A stretch of DNA of 64,000 nucleotides, from the NCBI RefSeq assembly GCF_030818905.1, contig NZ_JAUTAZ010000001.1:682001-746000 (forward strand), read 5' to 3'. The notes under the pieces were generated by a model. The model saw nothing but the letters and a program-made list of their open reading frames with translations, did no database searches and was not told the origin of the DNA. Origin of the DNA: Microbacterium sp. SORGH_AS_0888. GTDB lineage: Bacteria; Actinomycetota; Actinomycetes; Actinomycetales; Microbacteriaceae. Numbering within the stretch: the first letter of the stretch is position 1; each line of letters opens with the position of its first letter. The position numbers were made by a program, and so were the translations under genes. Positions 18,286 to 27,755 of this stretch are shown here, piece by piece.

Positions 18286-18319
18286 AACGTAGCATGTCCC
18301 ACGACGTAGACTTCACGGG

Positions 18320-19676
18320 ATGACACTCACCGACCCGGCGCCGGCGATCACGGGAGCCACGGCGCTGGAGATCGCAGACAGCGTCCGAGGGCTCGTCGAG
18401 CGGGGGCTCCTCTCCCCCGGCGACGCCCTGCCGCCCGTGCGCGCGCTCGCGGAGCGCCTGGGCGTCAACCGCAACACGGTCGTCGCCGCCTATCGACAGC
18501 TCGCGCAGGCGGGCACGGTCGTCACCCGCGGGCGCGGCGGGACGCTCGTCGCGGGCGCCGCCCCTGTCGCGCAGGAGGGCTTCGCGGTCGGCACCGTGCT
18601 GCGCGACATAGGAACCGGGAACCCCGATCCCGCCCTCATCCCCGACCCGACGAAGGCACTCGCCCGCGTGGTGGGCCGACCGGTGCTGTACGGCGAGCCG
18701 GTCATCGATCCCGGACTCGACGCCTGGGCGACGGAGTGGATGCGCGAGGCGGTGGACGACGCGCTCGAGCTGCGTCTCACGATCACCGGCGGCGCGTCCG
18801 ACGCGATCGAACGCCTGCTCGGGCAGGCGCTGGCGCGCGACGACGCGATCGCCGTCGAGGACCCCTGCTTCCTGTCGACGATGAACATCGTGCGTCTCGG
18901 CGGGTATCGCGCGGTGCCGGTGCCCGTGGACGACGAGGGCATGACGGTCGACGGGCTCCGATCTGCGTTGGAGGCGGGGGTCCGCGCGATCGTGTGCACG
19001 CCGCGCGCCCAGAACCCCACGGGTGCGAGCCTGTCGGAGGATCGCGCCGCGGCGCTCCGGCGTGTGCTCGCGGAGCACCCGTACGTGCTGATCATCGAAG
19101 ACGACCACTTCTCGCTGCTCTCGCAGCGGCCGTACCACTCGCTCGTCGGACCCGGGCACCGACGCTGGGCGCTCATCCGGTCGGTGTCGAAGTTCCTGGG
19201 TCCGGACATGTGCCTGGCGATGACCGCCTCGGACCCGGAGACGGCGGCCCGGCTGGCGCTCCGGCTGAGCCCGGGCACCACCTGGGTCAGCCACCTGCTG
19301 CAGCGGCTCGCGCTCGCCCTGCTCGAGGACGCCTCGGTGCAGGCCGGCATCCGCCGCGCCGGCAGCCACTACGCTCGGCGCAACGCGCACGTCGTCGCGC
19401 TGCTGCAGGATGCCGGGGTGCGGGTGACCGGCGGCGACGGGCTCAGCCTGTGGGTGCCGCTCGGCGTCGCCGCGCGGGCCCGTGTGCGAGCAGCTGATGC
19501 GCCGCGGGTGGCTCGCGCGCCCCGGCGACGAGTTCGTGCTCGCCGACGCGTCCGCATCCGAGTGCCTACGCCTGACCGTCCACGACCTCACGGATGCCGA
19601 GGCCGCTCGCCTCGCGTCCGACCTCGCAGCCGCCGTGGCGGCGGCCCGTCCCATGAAAGCAGGAATGCACCCGTGA
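18320..19676 (+). pseudogene. pdxR: MocR-type PLP-dependent regulator PdxR, one-base frameshift near 19478
   Basis: GntR-type DNA-binding domain fused to an aminotransferase-like domain; MocR/PdxR proteins control pdxS-pdxT in response to PLP. The start [19 protein letters not shown] leads into a winged helix ([25 protein letters not shown], about residues 35-60) and the aminotransferase domain with [10 protein letters not shown] and the PLP-lysine region SVSKFLG. After [13 protein letters not shown] the frame shifts by +1; the normal end ([20 protein letters not shown] ... AGMHP) resumes in the next frame. Removing one G from GGG at 19477-19479 restores one 451-codon gene ending GTGA over pdxY. 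As sequenced, the reading frame instead runs through an Arg-rich stretch into pdxY. Confidence 0.85.
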
Positions 19677-20524
19677 AGATCCTCTCGATCCAGTCCGCCG
19701 TCGCCTACGGACATGTCGGCAACTCCGCGGCCGTGTTCCCGCTTCAGCGCATCGGCGTCGAGGTGCTGCCGGTGTACACGGTCACGTTCTCCAACCACAC
19801 CGGCTACGGCGCCTGGCGAGGTCCGCTCATCTCGCCCGACGACGTCCGCGACGTCATCACCGGCGTCGAGGAGCGCGGCGTGCTCGGCGAGATCGACGTG
19901 GTCCTCAGCGGATACCAGGGCGGCGAGGGCATCGCGGATGTGATCCTCGACGCGGTCGCACGCGTGAAGGCCGCGAACCCATCCGCCGTGTATGCCTGCG
20001 ACCCCGTCATGGGCAACGCCAAGAGCGGCTGCTTCGTCGCACCGGCCATCCCGATCCTGCTCCGCGAGCGCGTGGTGCCGGCGGCGGACATCATCACCCC
20101 CAACCAGTTCGAGCTGGGGTTCCTGACCGGGACCGAGCCCGGAGACCTCGACTCGACGCTCGCCTCGGCGGATGCGGCGCGGGAGATGGGCCCGCGGACC
20201 GTGCTCGTCACCTCCGTCGAACGGCCGGACGCCCCCGAGGGCACGATCGAGATGCTCGCCGTGACGGACGACGGCGCCTGGATCGTCCAGACGCCCCGCA
20301 TCCCCATGAAGGCCAACGGCTCGGGGGACGTCACGGCGGCGCTGTTCACGGCTCATCTCCGCGCGAGCGGGGATGCCGCGGACGCTCTCGCGAAGACCGT
20401 CTCGAGCGTGTTCGACCTGCTGCGCACGACGCACGAGTCGGGGCAGCGCGAACTGCAGCTGGTCGAGTCGCAGGAGTTCTATGCGCACCCGCGGATGCAG
20501 TTCTCGGTCACCCAGGTGCGCTGA
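19673..20524 (+). CDS. pdxY: Pyridoxal kinase PdxY
   Basis: Salvage kinase that phosphorylates pyridoxal to PLP. The protein has 283 residues from a GTG start ([19 protein letters not shown]). Ribokinase-fold motifs are present: [20 protein letters not shown] (about 108-116), [13 protein letters not shown], and the catalytic anion hole/aspartate [10 protein letters not shown] near residue 222. The GTG overlaps the TGA of the repaired pdxR frame as GTGA. Because of the insertion in pdxR, the same frame is open all the way back to the pdxR ATG, giving a nominal 734-residue fusion. Together with pdxS-pdxT the locus covers both de novo and salvage routes to PLP. Confidence 0.93.
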   Translation: MKILSIQSAVAYGHVGNSAAVFPLQRIGVEVLPVYTVTFSNHTGYGAWRGPLISPDDVRDVITGVEERGVLGEIDVVLSGYQGGEGIADVILDAVARVKAANPSAVYACDPVMGNAKSGCFVAPAIPILLRERVVPAADIITPNQFELGFLTGTEPGDLDSTLASADAAREMGPRTVLVTSVERPDAPEGTIEMLAVTDDGAWIVQTPRIPMKANGSGDVTAALFTAHLRASGDAADALAKTVSSVFDLLRTTHESGQRELQLVESQEFYAHPRMQFSVTQVR

Positions 20525-20569
20525 GCCCGGGCACCGTTCCCGCGGTCGCCGACGCGAACCGGCGGCCGC

Positions 20570-21130
20570 TCAGGCGGGCCAGGCCTCCGCGACCGCCACC
20601 CGCACCTCGCCGAGCAGCTGCGGCAATGCCTTCGTGCGAGCGATGATGGGGAAGAAGTTGGCGTCCGACGCCCAGCGCGGCACGATGTGCTGGTGGAGGT
20701 GCTCGTCCACCCCGGCACCCGCCACCGCGCCCTGATTCATCCCGATGTTGAATCCGTCGCAGCGCGACACCTCACGCAGCACCCGCATCCCGGTCTGCGT
20801 CAGGACGCCGATCTCGGCGACCTCCTCCGGTGTGGCCTGGTCGTATGTTGCGATGTGCCGGTAGGGGCAGACCAGCAGGTGCCCCGAGTTGTACGGGAAG
20901 AGGTTCAGCAGCACAAAGGAGGTCGTGCCGCGGTGGACGATGAGCCCATCGGGATCCGACTTCTGCGGAGCGGCGCAGAACGGGCATCCCGACCCCCGCA
21001 GCGCTTCCGCGCCCGTGTTGATGTACGCCATCCGGTGCGGCGTCCACAGCCGCTGGAAGGCGTCGGGGACGCCGGCGAACGACGCCGCCGCTTCGAGGCC
21101 CGCGTCGGCGCCGGCGTCCCCCACGCTCAC
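20570..21130 (-). CDS. HIT family protein, likely Ap4A phosphorylase type
   Basis: Histidine-triad nucleotide-binding protein of 186 residues. The triad is [12 protein letters not shown] near residue 145, preceded by a CPFC motif in [11 protein letters not shown] and by [11 protein letters not shown]. The actinobacterial relative next to thrS (Rv2613c in M. tuberculosis) is an Ap4A phosphorylase, so breakdown of diadenosine tetraphosphate is a reasonable inference. The GTG start at 21130 overlaps the thrS TGA as GTGA. Aminoacyl-tRNA synthetases produce Ap4A, so the coupling makes sense. Longer frames upstream are antisense-quality noise within thrS. Confidence 0.9.
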   Translation of the reverse strand: MSVGDAGADAGLEAAASFAGVPDAFQRLWTPHRMAYINTGAEALRGSGCPFCAAPQKSDPDGLIVHRGTTSFVLLNLFPYNSGHLLVCPYRHIATYDQATPEEVAEIGVLTQTGMRVLREVSRCDGFNIGMNQGAVAGAGVDEHLHQHIVPRWASDANFFPIIARTKALPQLLGEVRVAVAEAWPA

Positions 21131-23142
21131 GCCAGGTCCTCCGCCGTGTCGACGAGCAGCTTGCCGGAGATCGCGGCCACGATCTTCTGGATCGCCTCGT
21201 CGACGGGGATGCCGTTGGTCTGGGTGCCGTCGCGGAACCGGAACGAGACGGTCCCGGCGGAGCGGTCCTGCTCCCCCGCGATCAGCTGGAGCGGCACCTT
21301 CTGCGTGGTGTGGGTGCGGATCTTCTTCGGCATGCGGTCGTCGGAGTGGTCCACCTCGGCGCGCACGCCCGCGGCCCGCAGTCGCGCCACGATGTCGTCG
21401 AGGTAGGGCGAGAACTCGTCCGCGACCGGGATGCCGACGACCTGCACGGGCGCCAGCCAGACCGGGAACGCGCCGGCGTAGTGCTCGAGCAGGATGGCGA
21501 AGAAACGCTCGATCGAGCCGAACAGCGCGCGGTGGATCATGACCGGGCGGTGCTTCTCGCCGTCCGGGCCCGTGTACTCCAGCTCGAAGCGCTCGGGCTG
21601 GTTGAAGTCGAGCTGGATCGTCGACATCTGCCAGGTGCGCCCGATCGCGTCGCGCGCCTGCACCGAGATCTTCGGGCCGTAGAACGCCGCGCCACCCGGG
21701 TCCGGCACGAGCTCGAGCCCCGAGGCCTCGGCGACCTCGCGCAGCGTCTCGGTCGCCTCGATCCACAGCTCGTCGGCGCCGATGAACTTCGGGTTGCCCT
21801 CCTCCTTCGTCGACAGCTCGAGGTAGAAGTCGTTCAGGCCGTAGTCGCGGAGGGTGGCCAGGACGAAGTCGAGGCTGTGGGTGAGCTCGCCCTTGACCTG
21901 GTCGGCCGTGACGTAGATGTGGGTGTCGTCCTGGGTCATGCCGCGCACACGGGTCAGGCCCGAGAGGGTGCCGCTCTTCTCGTAGCGGTAGACGGAGCCG
22001 AACTCGCTCAGCCGCAACGGCAGCTCGCGGTAGGAGCGTCCCCGCGAGCGGAAGATCAGGTTGTGGAACGGGCAGTTCATGGGCTTGAGGTAGTACTCCT
22101 GGCCCTCGCGGCTCACGTGCCCGTCGGCATCCACCACCTCGTCGAGCACCATCGGCGGGTACATGCCGTCGGCGTACCACTGCAGGTGGCCGCTGGTCAT
22201 GAACAGGTCGCCCTTGGTGATGTGGGGGGTGTTGACGACCTCGTAGCCGTTGCTGAGCAGCCGCTCGCGCATGTAGCGCTCGATCTCGTATCGGATGATG
22301 CCGCCCTTGGGGTGGAACACGCTGAGGCCCGGACCGATCTCGTCCGGGAACGAGAAGAGGTCGAGCTCCTTGCCGAGCTTGCGGTGGTCGCGTTTGGCGG
22401 CTTCCTCCAAGCGCTGCTGGTATGCGCGCAGCTCGTCCTTGGTCGGCCAGGCGGTGCCGTAGATGCGCTGCAGCTGAGGGTTCTTCTCGCTGCCGCGCCA
22501 ATAGGCGCCCGCAACCCGGGTGAGGTCCCAGCCGTTGCCGACGTGGCGGGTGCCGGGCACGTGCGGACCACGGCAGAGGTCGCGCCAGACGACCTCTCCC
22601 TCGCGGTTGACGTTCTCGTAGACGGTGAGCTCGGCGCCGCCGATCTCGGCGGACGCGCCCTCGGCCGCGCCGGCCCCGGAGCCCGGACCGCCGGCCAGCC
22701 CGATCAGCTCGAGCTTGAACGGCTCGCCCGCCATCAGCTCGCGCGCCTCGGTCTCGTCGACGACCCGGCGCACGAAGCGCTGGTTCTCGCGGACGATCCG
22801 CTCCATCTCCTTCTTGATCGCCTTGAGGTCCTCGGGGGTGAACGGGTCCACGTTGCCGAAGTCGAAGTAGAAGCCGTCGGTGATGGGCGGACCGATGCCG
22901 AGGGTCGTCTGCGGCTTGATGCGCTGCACGGCCTGCGCCATGACGTGCGCGGTCGAGTGGCGGAGGATGCTGAGGCCGTCGGGGCTGTCGACGGTCACCG
23001 GCTCGACCGCATCCGAGGCCTCGACCACCGTCGCGAGGTCCTTCAGCTCGCCGTTGACGCGGAGGGCGACGACGGAGCGGTCGGGGAAGAGGGCGAAGCC
23101 GTCGGCAGGGAACGAGACGGCAGGGGAAACGACGTCGGTCAC
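21127..23142 (-). CDS. thrS: Threonyl-tRNA synthetase
   Basis: Class II synthetase that charges tRNA-Thr. The protein has 671 residues. A shortened N-terminal TGS-like region is followed by the editing domain with [15 protein letters not shown] (HxxxH near residues 62-66) and a conserved Cys/His in [16 protein letters not shown]. The catalytic core has motif 2 [28 protein letters not shown] sequence and motif 3 [20 protein letters not shown]. The C-terminal anticodon-binding domain is at about 570-671. A Gly/Ala-rich insert ([19 protein letters not shown]) interrupts the editing domain near residue 155. GTG start with GGAGA upstream. Confidence 0.96.
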   Translation of the reverse strand: MTDVVSPAVSFPADGFALFPDRSVVALRVNGELKDLATVVEASDAVEPVTVDSPDGLSILRHSTAHVMAQAVQRIKPQTTLGIGPPITDGFYFDFGNVDPFTPEDLKAIKKEMERIVRENQRFVRRVVDETEARELMAGEPFKLELIGLAGGPGSGAGAAEGASAEIGGAELTVYENVNREGEVVWRDLCRGPHVPGTRHVGNGWDLTRVAGAYWRGSEKNPQLQRIYGTAWPTKDELRAYQQRLEEAAKRDHRKLGKELDLFSFPDEIGPGLSVFHPKGGIIRYEIERYMRERLLSNGYEVVNTPHITKGDLFMTSGHLQWYADGMYPPMVLDEVVDADGHVSREGQEYYLKPMNCPFHNLIFRSRGRSYRELPLRLSEFGSVYRYEKSGTLSGLTRVRGMTQDDTHIYVTADQVKGELTHSLDFVLATLRDYGLNDFYLELSTKEEGNPKFIGADELWIEATETLREVAEASGLELVPDPGGAAFYGPKISVQARDAIGRTWQMSTIQLDFNQPERFELEYTGPDGEKHRPVMIHRALFGSIERFFAILLEHYAGAFPVWLAPVQVVGIPVADEFSPYLDDIVARLRAAGVRAEVDHSDDRMPKKIRTHTTQKVPLQLIAGEQDRSAGTVSFRFRDGTQTNGIPVDEAIQKIVAAISGKLLVDTAEDLA

Positions 23143-23388
23143 GAGAGATCTCCAGAGGAATGCTGTCGGTCAAGGCTACCGGGGCGCGAGTGCGCCGCCG
23201 GGGGTGCTCAGCTTCGGACGCATGACACGTCCTGCCCGCTCAGGCCCGAAGCGTTCGCGTGCCGCACGTGACGAGCCGCGCCGGAATGCCGCGAGTCGCG
23301 GGGGCACGGTGTCGGAGACGCATGCGGAGATTCTACTCGCGTGCCCCGCCCGGCGAACCCGAGCCCGCGGAGACGGCAGGATAGAGCG

Positions 23389-24540
23389 GTGAAGCTCGCG
23401 ATCATCGGCGCCGTTCTGCTCCTCGCGGGTGTCGCCGGGGTGGCGACCGGGGTGTTGCCGGTCGACGCCGCGCTCGAGGTCGCCGACCGGGTGTGGCCCA
23501 TACTGCTCTTCGTCGTCGCGATCACGATCGTCGCCGAGCTGGCGGCGGCGGCCGGCGTGTTCGACGCCGCTGCCGCTCGCCTGGCCCGCCTCGCACGCGG
23601 GCGTGTGTGGGTGCTGTGGTCGCTCTCGGTGCTGCTCGCGATCGTCGTGACGGCCTTCCTCTCGCTGGACACGACGGCGGTGCTCCTGACGCCCGTGGTC
23701 GTGGCCGTCGCCCGCGCGCACCGGCTGCCGCCGCTGCCGTTCGCGTTCGCGACGGTGTGGCTGGCCAACACGGCGTCGCTCGTGCTTCCGGTGTCCAACC
23801 TCACCAACCTGCTTGCCGTCCATACGCTCGGATCGCCGACACCCGGGGAGTTCGTCCTTCTCCTCGGCCCCTCCGCGCTCGTCGCGATCGTCGTGACGGT
23901 GGTGCTCCTGTGGCTCGTGCATCGCCGGGACCTGCGGGGCAGGTTCTCACCCGCCCCGGATCCCACCGTGTCGGATGTCGTGCTGCTGCGGTGTGCGGCG
24001 GTCGTCGTGGTGGCGGTGCTGCCGTTCTTCGTCTCGGGGGTCGAGCCATGGATCCCCGCGGTCGCGGCGATGGCGGTGATGGTCGCGCTCTTCGCCTGGC
24101 GTTCGCCGTCGTCCCTTCGCCCGCGGCTGGTGCCCTGGCAGCTGGTGGTGTTCGCCTCCGGCCTGTTCCTCGCGGTCGGCGTGCTCGAGGCGCTCGGCTC
24201 GGGTGCGGTGCTCGGTGTGCTCGCGGGCACCGGCGACGACCTCGTCGCACTCTGGCAGGTCGCCGGCGTCGGGATGCTCGGCGCCAATGCCGTCAACAAC
24301 CTTCCGGCGTACCTCGCTCTCGAGTCGGTCGCGGGCTCCCCCGCGCGCCTCGCTGCTCTTCTCGTCGGTGTGAACGCGGGCCCGCTCATCACGCCCTGGG
24401 CATCGTTGGCGACCCTGCTCTGGCACGCGCGGCTGCACGCGGTCGAGGTCGACGTCCCCTGGCGTCGATACGTCCTGCTGGGTCTCGTCGTCGCCCCGCT
24501 GACCGTGGCACTGGCCGTCGTGCCGCTCGCGCTGCACTGA
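23389..24540 (+). CDS. ArsB/SLC13-like membrane permease
   Basis: Polytopic transporter of about 383 residues with 10-11 hydrophobic segments. Ion-transporter-superfamily signatures are present: LDTTAVLLTPVVVAVAR (about 100-116), LANTASLVLPVSNLTNLL (about 126-143) and its inverted-repeat counterpart GANAVNNLPAYLAL near residue 300. These fit ArsB-type arsenite/anion permeases and SLC13-like anion transporters; the substrate cannot be told. No arsR, arsC or ACR3 gene is adjacent, so arsenic resistance is not supported. I chose the GTG at 23389 because the 16 codons upstream are basic and Pro-rich, and the hydrophobic N-terminus starts right after. Confidence 0.82.
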   Translation: MKLAIIGAVLLLAGVAGVATGVLPVDAALEVADRVWPILLFVVAITIVAELAAAAGVFDAAAARLARLARGRVWVLWSLSVLLAIVVTAFLSLDTTAVLLTPVVVAVARAHRLPPLPFAFATVWLANTASLVLPVSNLTNLLAVHTLGSPTPGEFVLLLGPSALVAIVVTVVLLWLVHRRDLRGRFSPAPDPTVSDVVLLRCAAVVVVAVLPFFVSGVEPWIPAVAAMAVMVALFAWRSPSSLRPRLVPWQLVVFASGLFLAVGVLEALGSGAVLGVLAGTGDDLVALWQVAGVGMLGANAVNNLPAYLALESVAGSPARLAALLVGVNAGPLITPWASLATLLWHARLHAVEVDVPWRRYVLLGLVVAPLTVALAVVPLALH

Positions 24541-24562
24541 GTGGGCTTCCTAGACTTCGAGG

Positions 24563-25216
24563 ATGCACACAGCGTCGGAGCCCGACCGGCGGGATCACGC
24601 CGGGCCCGCCTTGCCGGAACACCTTCGGGCGCGTCGCCAGCTGCTCTGGTGCCTGATCCCGGTGTGCCTGATCGCCACCGTCCTCATCTGGCTGCTGTGG
24701 GTCCTCCCGGTCGCCGCCTCGATCCAGCGCTCGACGCCGCAGTCGCTCGGCAGCACATCGCAGGTCACCGCGTCCGCGGGCGAGCGTGTCGGTGTCTGGG
24801 CCTCCGGTGCCGCGGCCTCGTTCGGGCTGCTCCGGTGCGAGGCGACGGACGCGGACGGCGCGGTGCTCGACGTGCGTCGAGGTCGTTCGCTCGGTTGGGA
24901 CGACACCCTGTGGTGGATGACGCCGCGCCCCGGATTCGAACAGGTCTTTCAGGTCGAGTCATCCCGCGCCGGCGTGATCGCGGTGACGTGCGTCTCCGCG
25001 ATCGACACGTATGATGCGGAGTTCCTCGTCGCGGGCGACACCTTCATGAACGGGAGCATCGGGCTCGGCCGGACCGGCTCCGTCGGCTTCGACATCGGAT
25101 CGGTCCTCGCCATCACCGCGGTCGGCTTCCCGCTGTTCGCGATCGTGCTGATACCCGTGCTCGTCTTCGGCCCGCTGGGGCTGCGCAGTCACCGACGCCG
25201 GCGCGCTGGTTCCTGA
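24563..25216 (+). CDS. Hypothetical membrane protein with two TM segments
   Basis: Unrecognised 217-residue protein. Residues 1-27 are cytoplasmic and charged, TM1 covers about 28-52 (LLWCLIPVCLIATVLIWLLWVLPVA), an extracytoplasmic domain of about 120 residues contains two Cys in the GLLRCEATDADG and AVTCVSAI segments (a possible disulphide), and TM2 covers about 180-205. The tail is basic (RSHRRRRAGS). It starts 22 bases after the permease gene, so co-transcription is likely. Confidence 0.72.
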   Translation: MHTASEPDRRDHAGPALPEHLRARRQLLWCLIPVCLIATVLIWLLWVLPVAASIQRSTPQSLGSTSQVTASAGERVGVWASGAAASFGLLRCEATDADGAVLDVRRGRSLGWDDTLWWMTPRPGFEQVFQVESSRAGVIAVTCVSAIDTYDAEFLVAGDTFMNGSIGLGRTGSVGFDIGSVLAITAVGFPLFAIVLIPVLVFGPLGLRSHRRRRAGS

Positions 25217-25259
25217 TACCGGCGCGATCCGAGCGCGGCCGGCGAGCGAATCGCGGCGA

Positions 25260-25772
25260 CTACTTCCCCACGACGCACTGGCCGAGACGGCCGATGGCGA
25301 GGTTCGTCGGGTCTCCCTCGGTCGTCACCGCCGTCTGCAGCGCGCTGACCTTCGCGGTGTCCTTCGCAGCCAGCGCGTTCGCGTAGTCCGAGTAGAAGGT
25401 CGCGAGGGTCTCGAGCGCGCTCTTGTTGTCGGCGCTCTGCATGCCCTGGGCGATCGAAGACACCTGCCCGCTCACCTTCTTGAGCGCGGCGACGGCGGTC
25501 GAGGGGTCGCCGGTCATCGCGCTCGACAGGTCGGACTGGATCGCGGTGATGTCCTTGAAGGCTGCGCTGCACGCATCCGCGTCGTTCGCGTACGTGGTGG
25601 CGTCGGTCGACCCCTGCGCGGCACTCGACTCGCTCTCGGACGGCGATGCCGCGGGTGCCGACTCCGACGACGTCTGGGCCGTCGATGCCTGGGGCGACGA
25701 GCACGAGGACAGCGCGAGCGAGGCGATCAGCGCGAGAGCGGCACCGGAGACGGAGAGAAGACGACGAGACAC
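25260..25772 (-). CDS. Putative lipoprotein
   Basis: A 170-residue protein with a type II signal peptide: MSRRLLSVSGAALALIASLA, then lipobox LSSC (C24). A Ser/Ala/Glu-rich linker (residues 25-58) follows, then a helical soluble domain with two cysteines (C70 in ADACSAAF and C167 near the C-terminus) that could form a disulphide. The start is GTG at 25772 with AAAGG upstream; extending the frame further gives unrelated sequence. It should sit on the outer face of the membrane. Function unknown. Confidence 0.78.
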   Translation of the reverse strand: MSRRLLSVSGAALALIASLALSSCSSPQASTAQTSSESAPAASPSESESSAAQGSTDATTYANDADACSAAFKDITAIQSDLSSAMTGDPSTAVAALKKVSGQVSSIAQGMQSADNKSALETLATFYSDYANALAAKDTAKVSALQTAVTTEGDPTNLAIGRLGQCVVGK

Positions 25773-25887
25773 GAGGACACCTTTGCGTCGGAGACAGTTT
25801 GCAACGAGGGGCCAGGCTAGCGCAGCGGCGACGGCCGGTCGTGCCGGTCTGACCCCCCTGTGGACAACGCTGACCCCCGCGTCCGCC

Positions 25888-26388
25888 TCAGCGCGACCGG
25901 GCCGCGAGCGCGACCAACGCGTCACCGGTCACACGACGGGTGGTCCACTCGTCCATGGCCTCCGCTCCCAGGGCGCGGTAGAAGCCGATCGCGGGCTCGT
26001 TCCAGTCGAGCACGGTCCACTCCAGCCGGGCGTAGCCGTTCTCGAGGCACTCGTTCGCGAGTGCGGACAGCAGCGCGGCGCCGTATCCGCGTGCGCGGTA
26101 CGGCTCGTGCACGTAGAGGTCCTCGAGCCAGATGCCGTGGCGGCCGGTCCATGTCGAGTAGGTGAGGAACCAGATCGCGATGGCGCGGATCTCCTGGTCG
26201 CCCTCGACGACGAAGGCGAAAGCACGCGGATCTGGGCCGAACAGGGTCTGGGTGAGCAGACCGACCGTGTTCTCGACGGCATCCGGTTCCCGCTCGTAGT
26301 CGGCCAGGGCCTGGATGCACGCGAGGATGCCGGACTCGTCGCCGGCACGCGCGCGGCGCAGGATGCCGCCGTCCGACAACGTCCTCAT
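25888..26388 (-). CDS. GNAT family N-acetyltransferase (SSAT/thialysine-like)
   Basis: A 166-residue acetyltransferase. The acetyl-CoA motif A reads LEDLYVHEPYRARGYGAALLSALA (about residues 89-112), preceded by a beta strand with IWFLTYSTWTGRHGIW and followed by LEWTVLDWNEPAIGFYRALGA. This layout (STW.GR.GIWLEDLYV, WNEPAI.FY..LGA) is close to the spermidine/thialysine N-acetyltransferase subgroup; the true acceptor is unknown. The ATG overlaps the trhO TGA as ATGA, so translation is coupled. Confidence 0.88.
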   Translation of the reverse strand: MRTLSDGGILRRARAGDESGILACIQALADYEREPDAVENTVGLLTQTLFGPDPRAFAFVVEGDQEIRAIAIWFLTYSTWTGRHGIWLEDLYVHEPYRARGYGAALLSALANECLENGYARLEWTVLDWNEPAIGFYRALGAEAMDEWTTRRVTGDALVALAARSR

Positions 26389-27134
26389 GCGGGGAGACTC
26401 CCGGCAACGCGGGGCGCTAGTGACGCGTCCACGGACTCGCGCTCATCGAACACGAAGCAGTCGCCCTCCCAGTGCGCGCCGCCCTGATCGGCGAACCAGC
26501 CGAGGATCCCGCCCTCGAGCTGGTACGCGTCGAGTCCTTCGGCGCGCAGGTACAGGGCCGCCTTCTCGCAGCGGATGCCGCCGGTGCAGAAGCTGACGAC
26601 CGTCTTGCCCGCGAGATCGTCGCGGTGCACGAGCGCCGCCTCCGGGAACTGGGTGAATCGTTCGATGCGCCAGTCCTTCGCCCCCGCGAAGGTGCCGTAG
26701 TCGACCTCGAAGGCGTTTCGCGTGTCGACGAGGACGATCTCACGATCTTCGTCGTCGCGTCCCCGGTCGAGCCAACGGCGCAGCGTCGCGGGCGAGACGG
26801 CAGGAGCGCGTCCATCCTGGGGTCGCACCTCCGGTCTGTCCATGCGGATGATCTCGCGTTTGACCTTGACGATCAGACGTCCGAAAGGCACGACCTCCGA
26901 CCAGCTCTCCTTCGCGGTCAGGGCGGCGAACCGCTCATCATCGCGCAGGGTGTCCAAGAAGCCGCGCACGGCCGACGCGTCGCCCGCGAGGAACAGGTTG
27001 ATGCCTTCCTCGGCGAGCAGGATCGTTCCGAGCAGGCCGGCGAGCTGGGCCCGTTCACGCAGGACCGGCCGCAGCTCGTGCGGCTCGTCGATGCGCGTGA
27101 ACAGATACGCCGAGACGTTGAGGACGGGTGCCAT
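26385..27134 (-). CDS. trhO: tRNA uridine(34) hydroxylase TrhO (rhodanese-related)
   Basis: A 249-residue protein of the YceA/TrhO family, which makes 5-hydroxyuridine at tRNA position 34 in an O2-dependent way. The N-terminal acylphosphatase-like domain (MAPVLNVSAYLFTRIDEPHE ... GTILLAEEGINLFLAG) is followed by the rhodanese domain with IVLVDTRNAFEVDYG and the active-site loop FCTGGIRCEKAALYL (about residues 170-184). The ATG at 27134 gives the family N-terminus. First gene of a two-gene unit with the GNAT gene. Confidence 0.93.
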   Translation of the reverse strand: MAPVLNVSAYLFTRIDEPHELRPVLRERAQLAGLLGTILLAEEGINLFLAGDASAVRGFLDTLRDDERFAALTAKESWSEVVPFGRLIVKVKREIIRMDRPEVRPQDGRAPAVSPATLRRWLDRGRDDEDREIVLVDTRNAFEVDYGTFAGAKDWRIERFTQFPEAALVHRDDLAGKTVVSFCTGGIRCEKAALYLRAEGLDAYQLEGGILGWFADQGGAHWEGDCFVFDERESVDASLAPRVAGSLPA

Positions 27135-27345
27135 GCCTTCCAGCGTACGCAGCACGACCGGACGGTCCCGCACCACTCACGCAGGACGGGGTGCGGGACC
27201 GTGCATGGACTCCAGACGGATGCCGCCGCCGTCCGACCTGACCGCGCGTAACGGCAGGTCGAGCGATACGCACAGCGCGCCACACGCGCTCCCTGTGCAC
27301 CGGCGGCAGCGCCGTCCGGATGGTGCCCGAGGCCCGTCGCACGCC

Positions 27346-27366
27346 AAAAGGCCCCGGAAATCCGGG
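27346..27366 (-). terminator. Weak hairpin with U-rich tail on minus
   Basis: Minus-strand reading gives CCCGG-ATTT-CCGGG followed by GCCTTTTGG. The stem has only five pairs. If real, it would end a minus-strand transcript coming from the gene-poor stretch. Confidence 0.3.
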
Positions 27367-27729
27367 CGTTTCATGTGGGAACGTTCAGGCCACCGTCGCC
27401 CCCAACCGTCAGATCCGCACCGCCGTCATCGATTGCCTCCCAGGGAAGAAGCTGTCTCGGCCGAAACCCGTGAACCCACGGTCCAGCGGGAAGCATCGCG
27501 ACCGCTTTACACGCCGCTCGCACTGCGCATCGCGGCAGTCCGCCACGTCCCGGACGATGCGATCGCCAAGATCGGTACTTCAACTGCTTCCCTTAGCGGG
27601 GAGCACGCTCGCAGCGTCGACAAGACGAGGCACGGTCATCGCGGCATGAGCGCGAGCGTATCGGTATCGCCGCGCGAAGTCCCCCACATGTCCCATGAGA
27701 GGCGACCGGCACTCCCATCAGGAAACAAA

Positions 27730-27753
27730 AAACCCCCGGAATTCCGGGGGTTT
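27730..27753 (-). terminator. Intrinsic terminator after the tRNA cluster
   Basis: A perfect 24-base palindrome (AAACCCCCGG, a GAATTC-centred middle, then the complement) is followed on the minus strand by a run of six T. It lies 2 bases past the encoded CCA of tRNA-Val(GAC) and ends the Gly-Cys-Val tRNA transcript. A near-identical stem ends the plus-strand tRNA-Val(CAC) at 29271. Confidence 0.85.
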
Positions 27754-27755
27754 CG

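Larger units (their letters stand above)
27135..27755. other. Gene-poor stretch between trhO and the tRNA-Val gene
   Basis: No convincing protein gene. The open frames on both strands are short, Arg/Ser-rich and lack ribosome sites. It contains a short CCCGG/CCGGG hairpin followed on the minus strand by CTTTT (27346-27366) and the strong tRNA-Val terminator at its right end. Composition is less GC-extreme than in the surrounding genes. It could hold an uncatalogued RNA or the eroded remains of an insertion beside the tRNA genes; neither is supported directly. Confidence 0.5.

Noticed and set aside
18257..20488. Minus-strand extension of the pdxS frame by more than 700 codons
   Set aside because: Upstream of the GTG at 18256 the sequence is antisense to pdxR and pdxY; PdxS has a normal N-terminus at that GTG.
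23389..24540. Arsenic resistance operon
   Set aside because: The permease resembles ArsB, but no arsR, arsC or related gene is adjacent and the same fold carries many anions.
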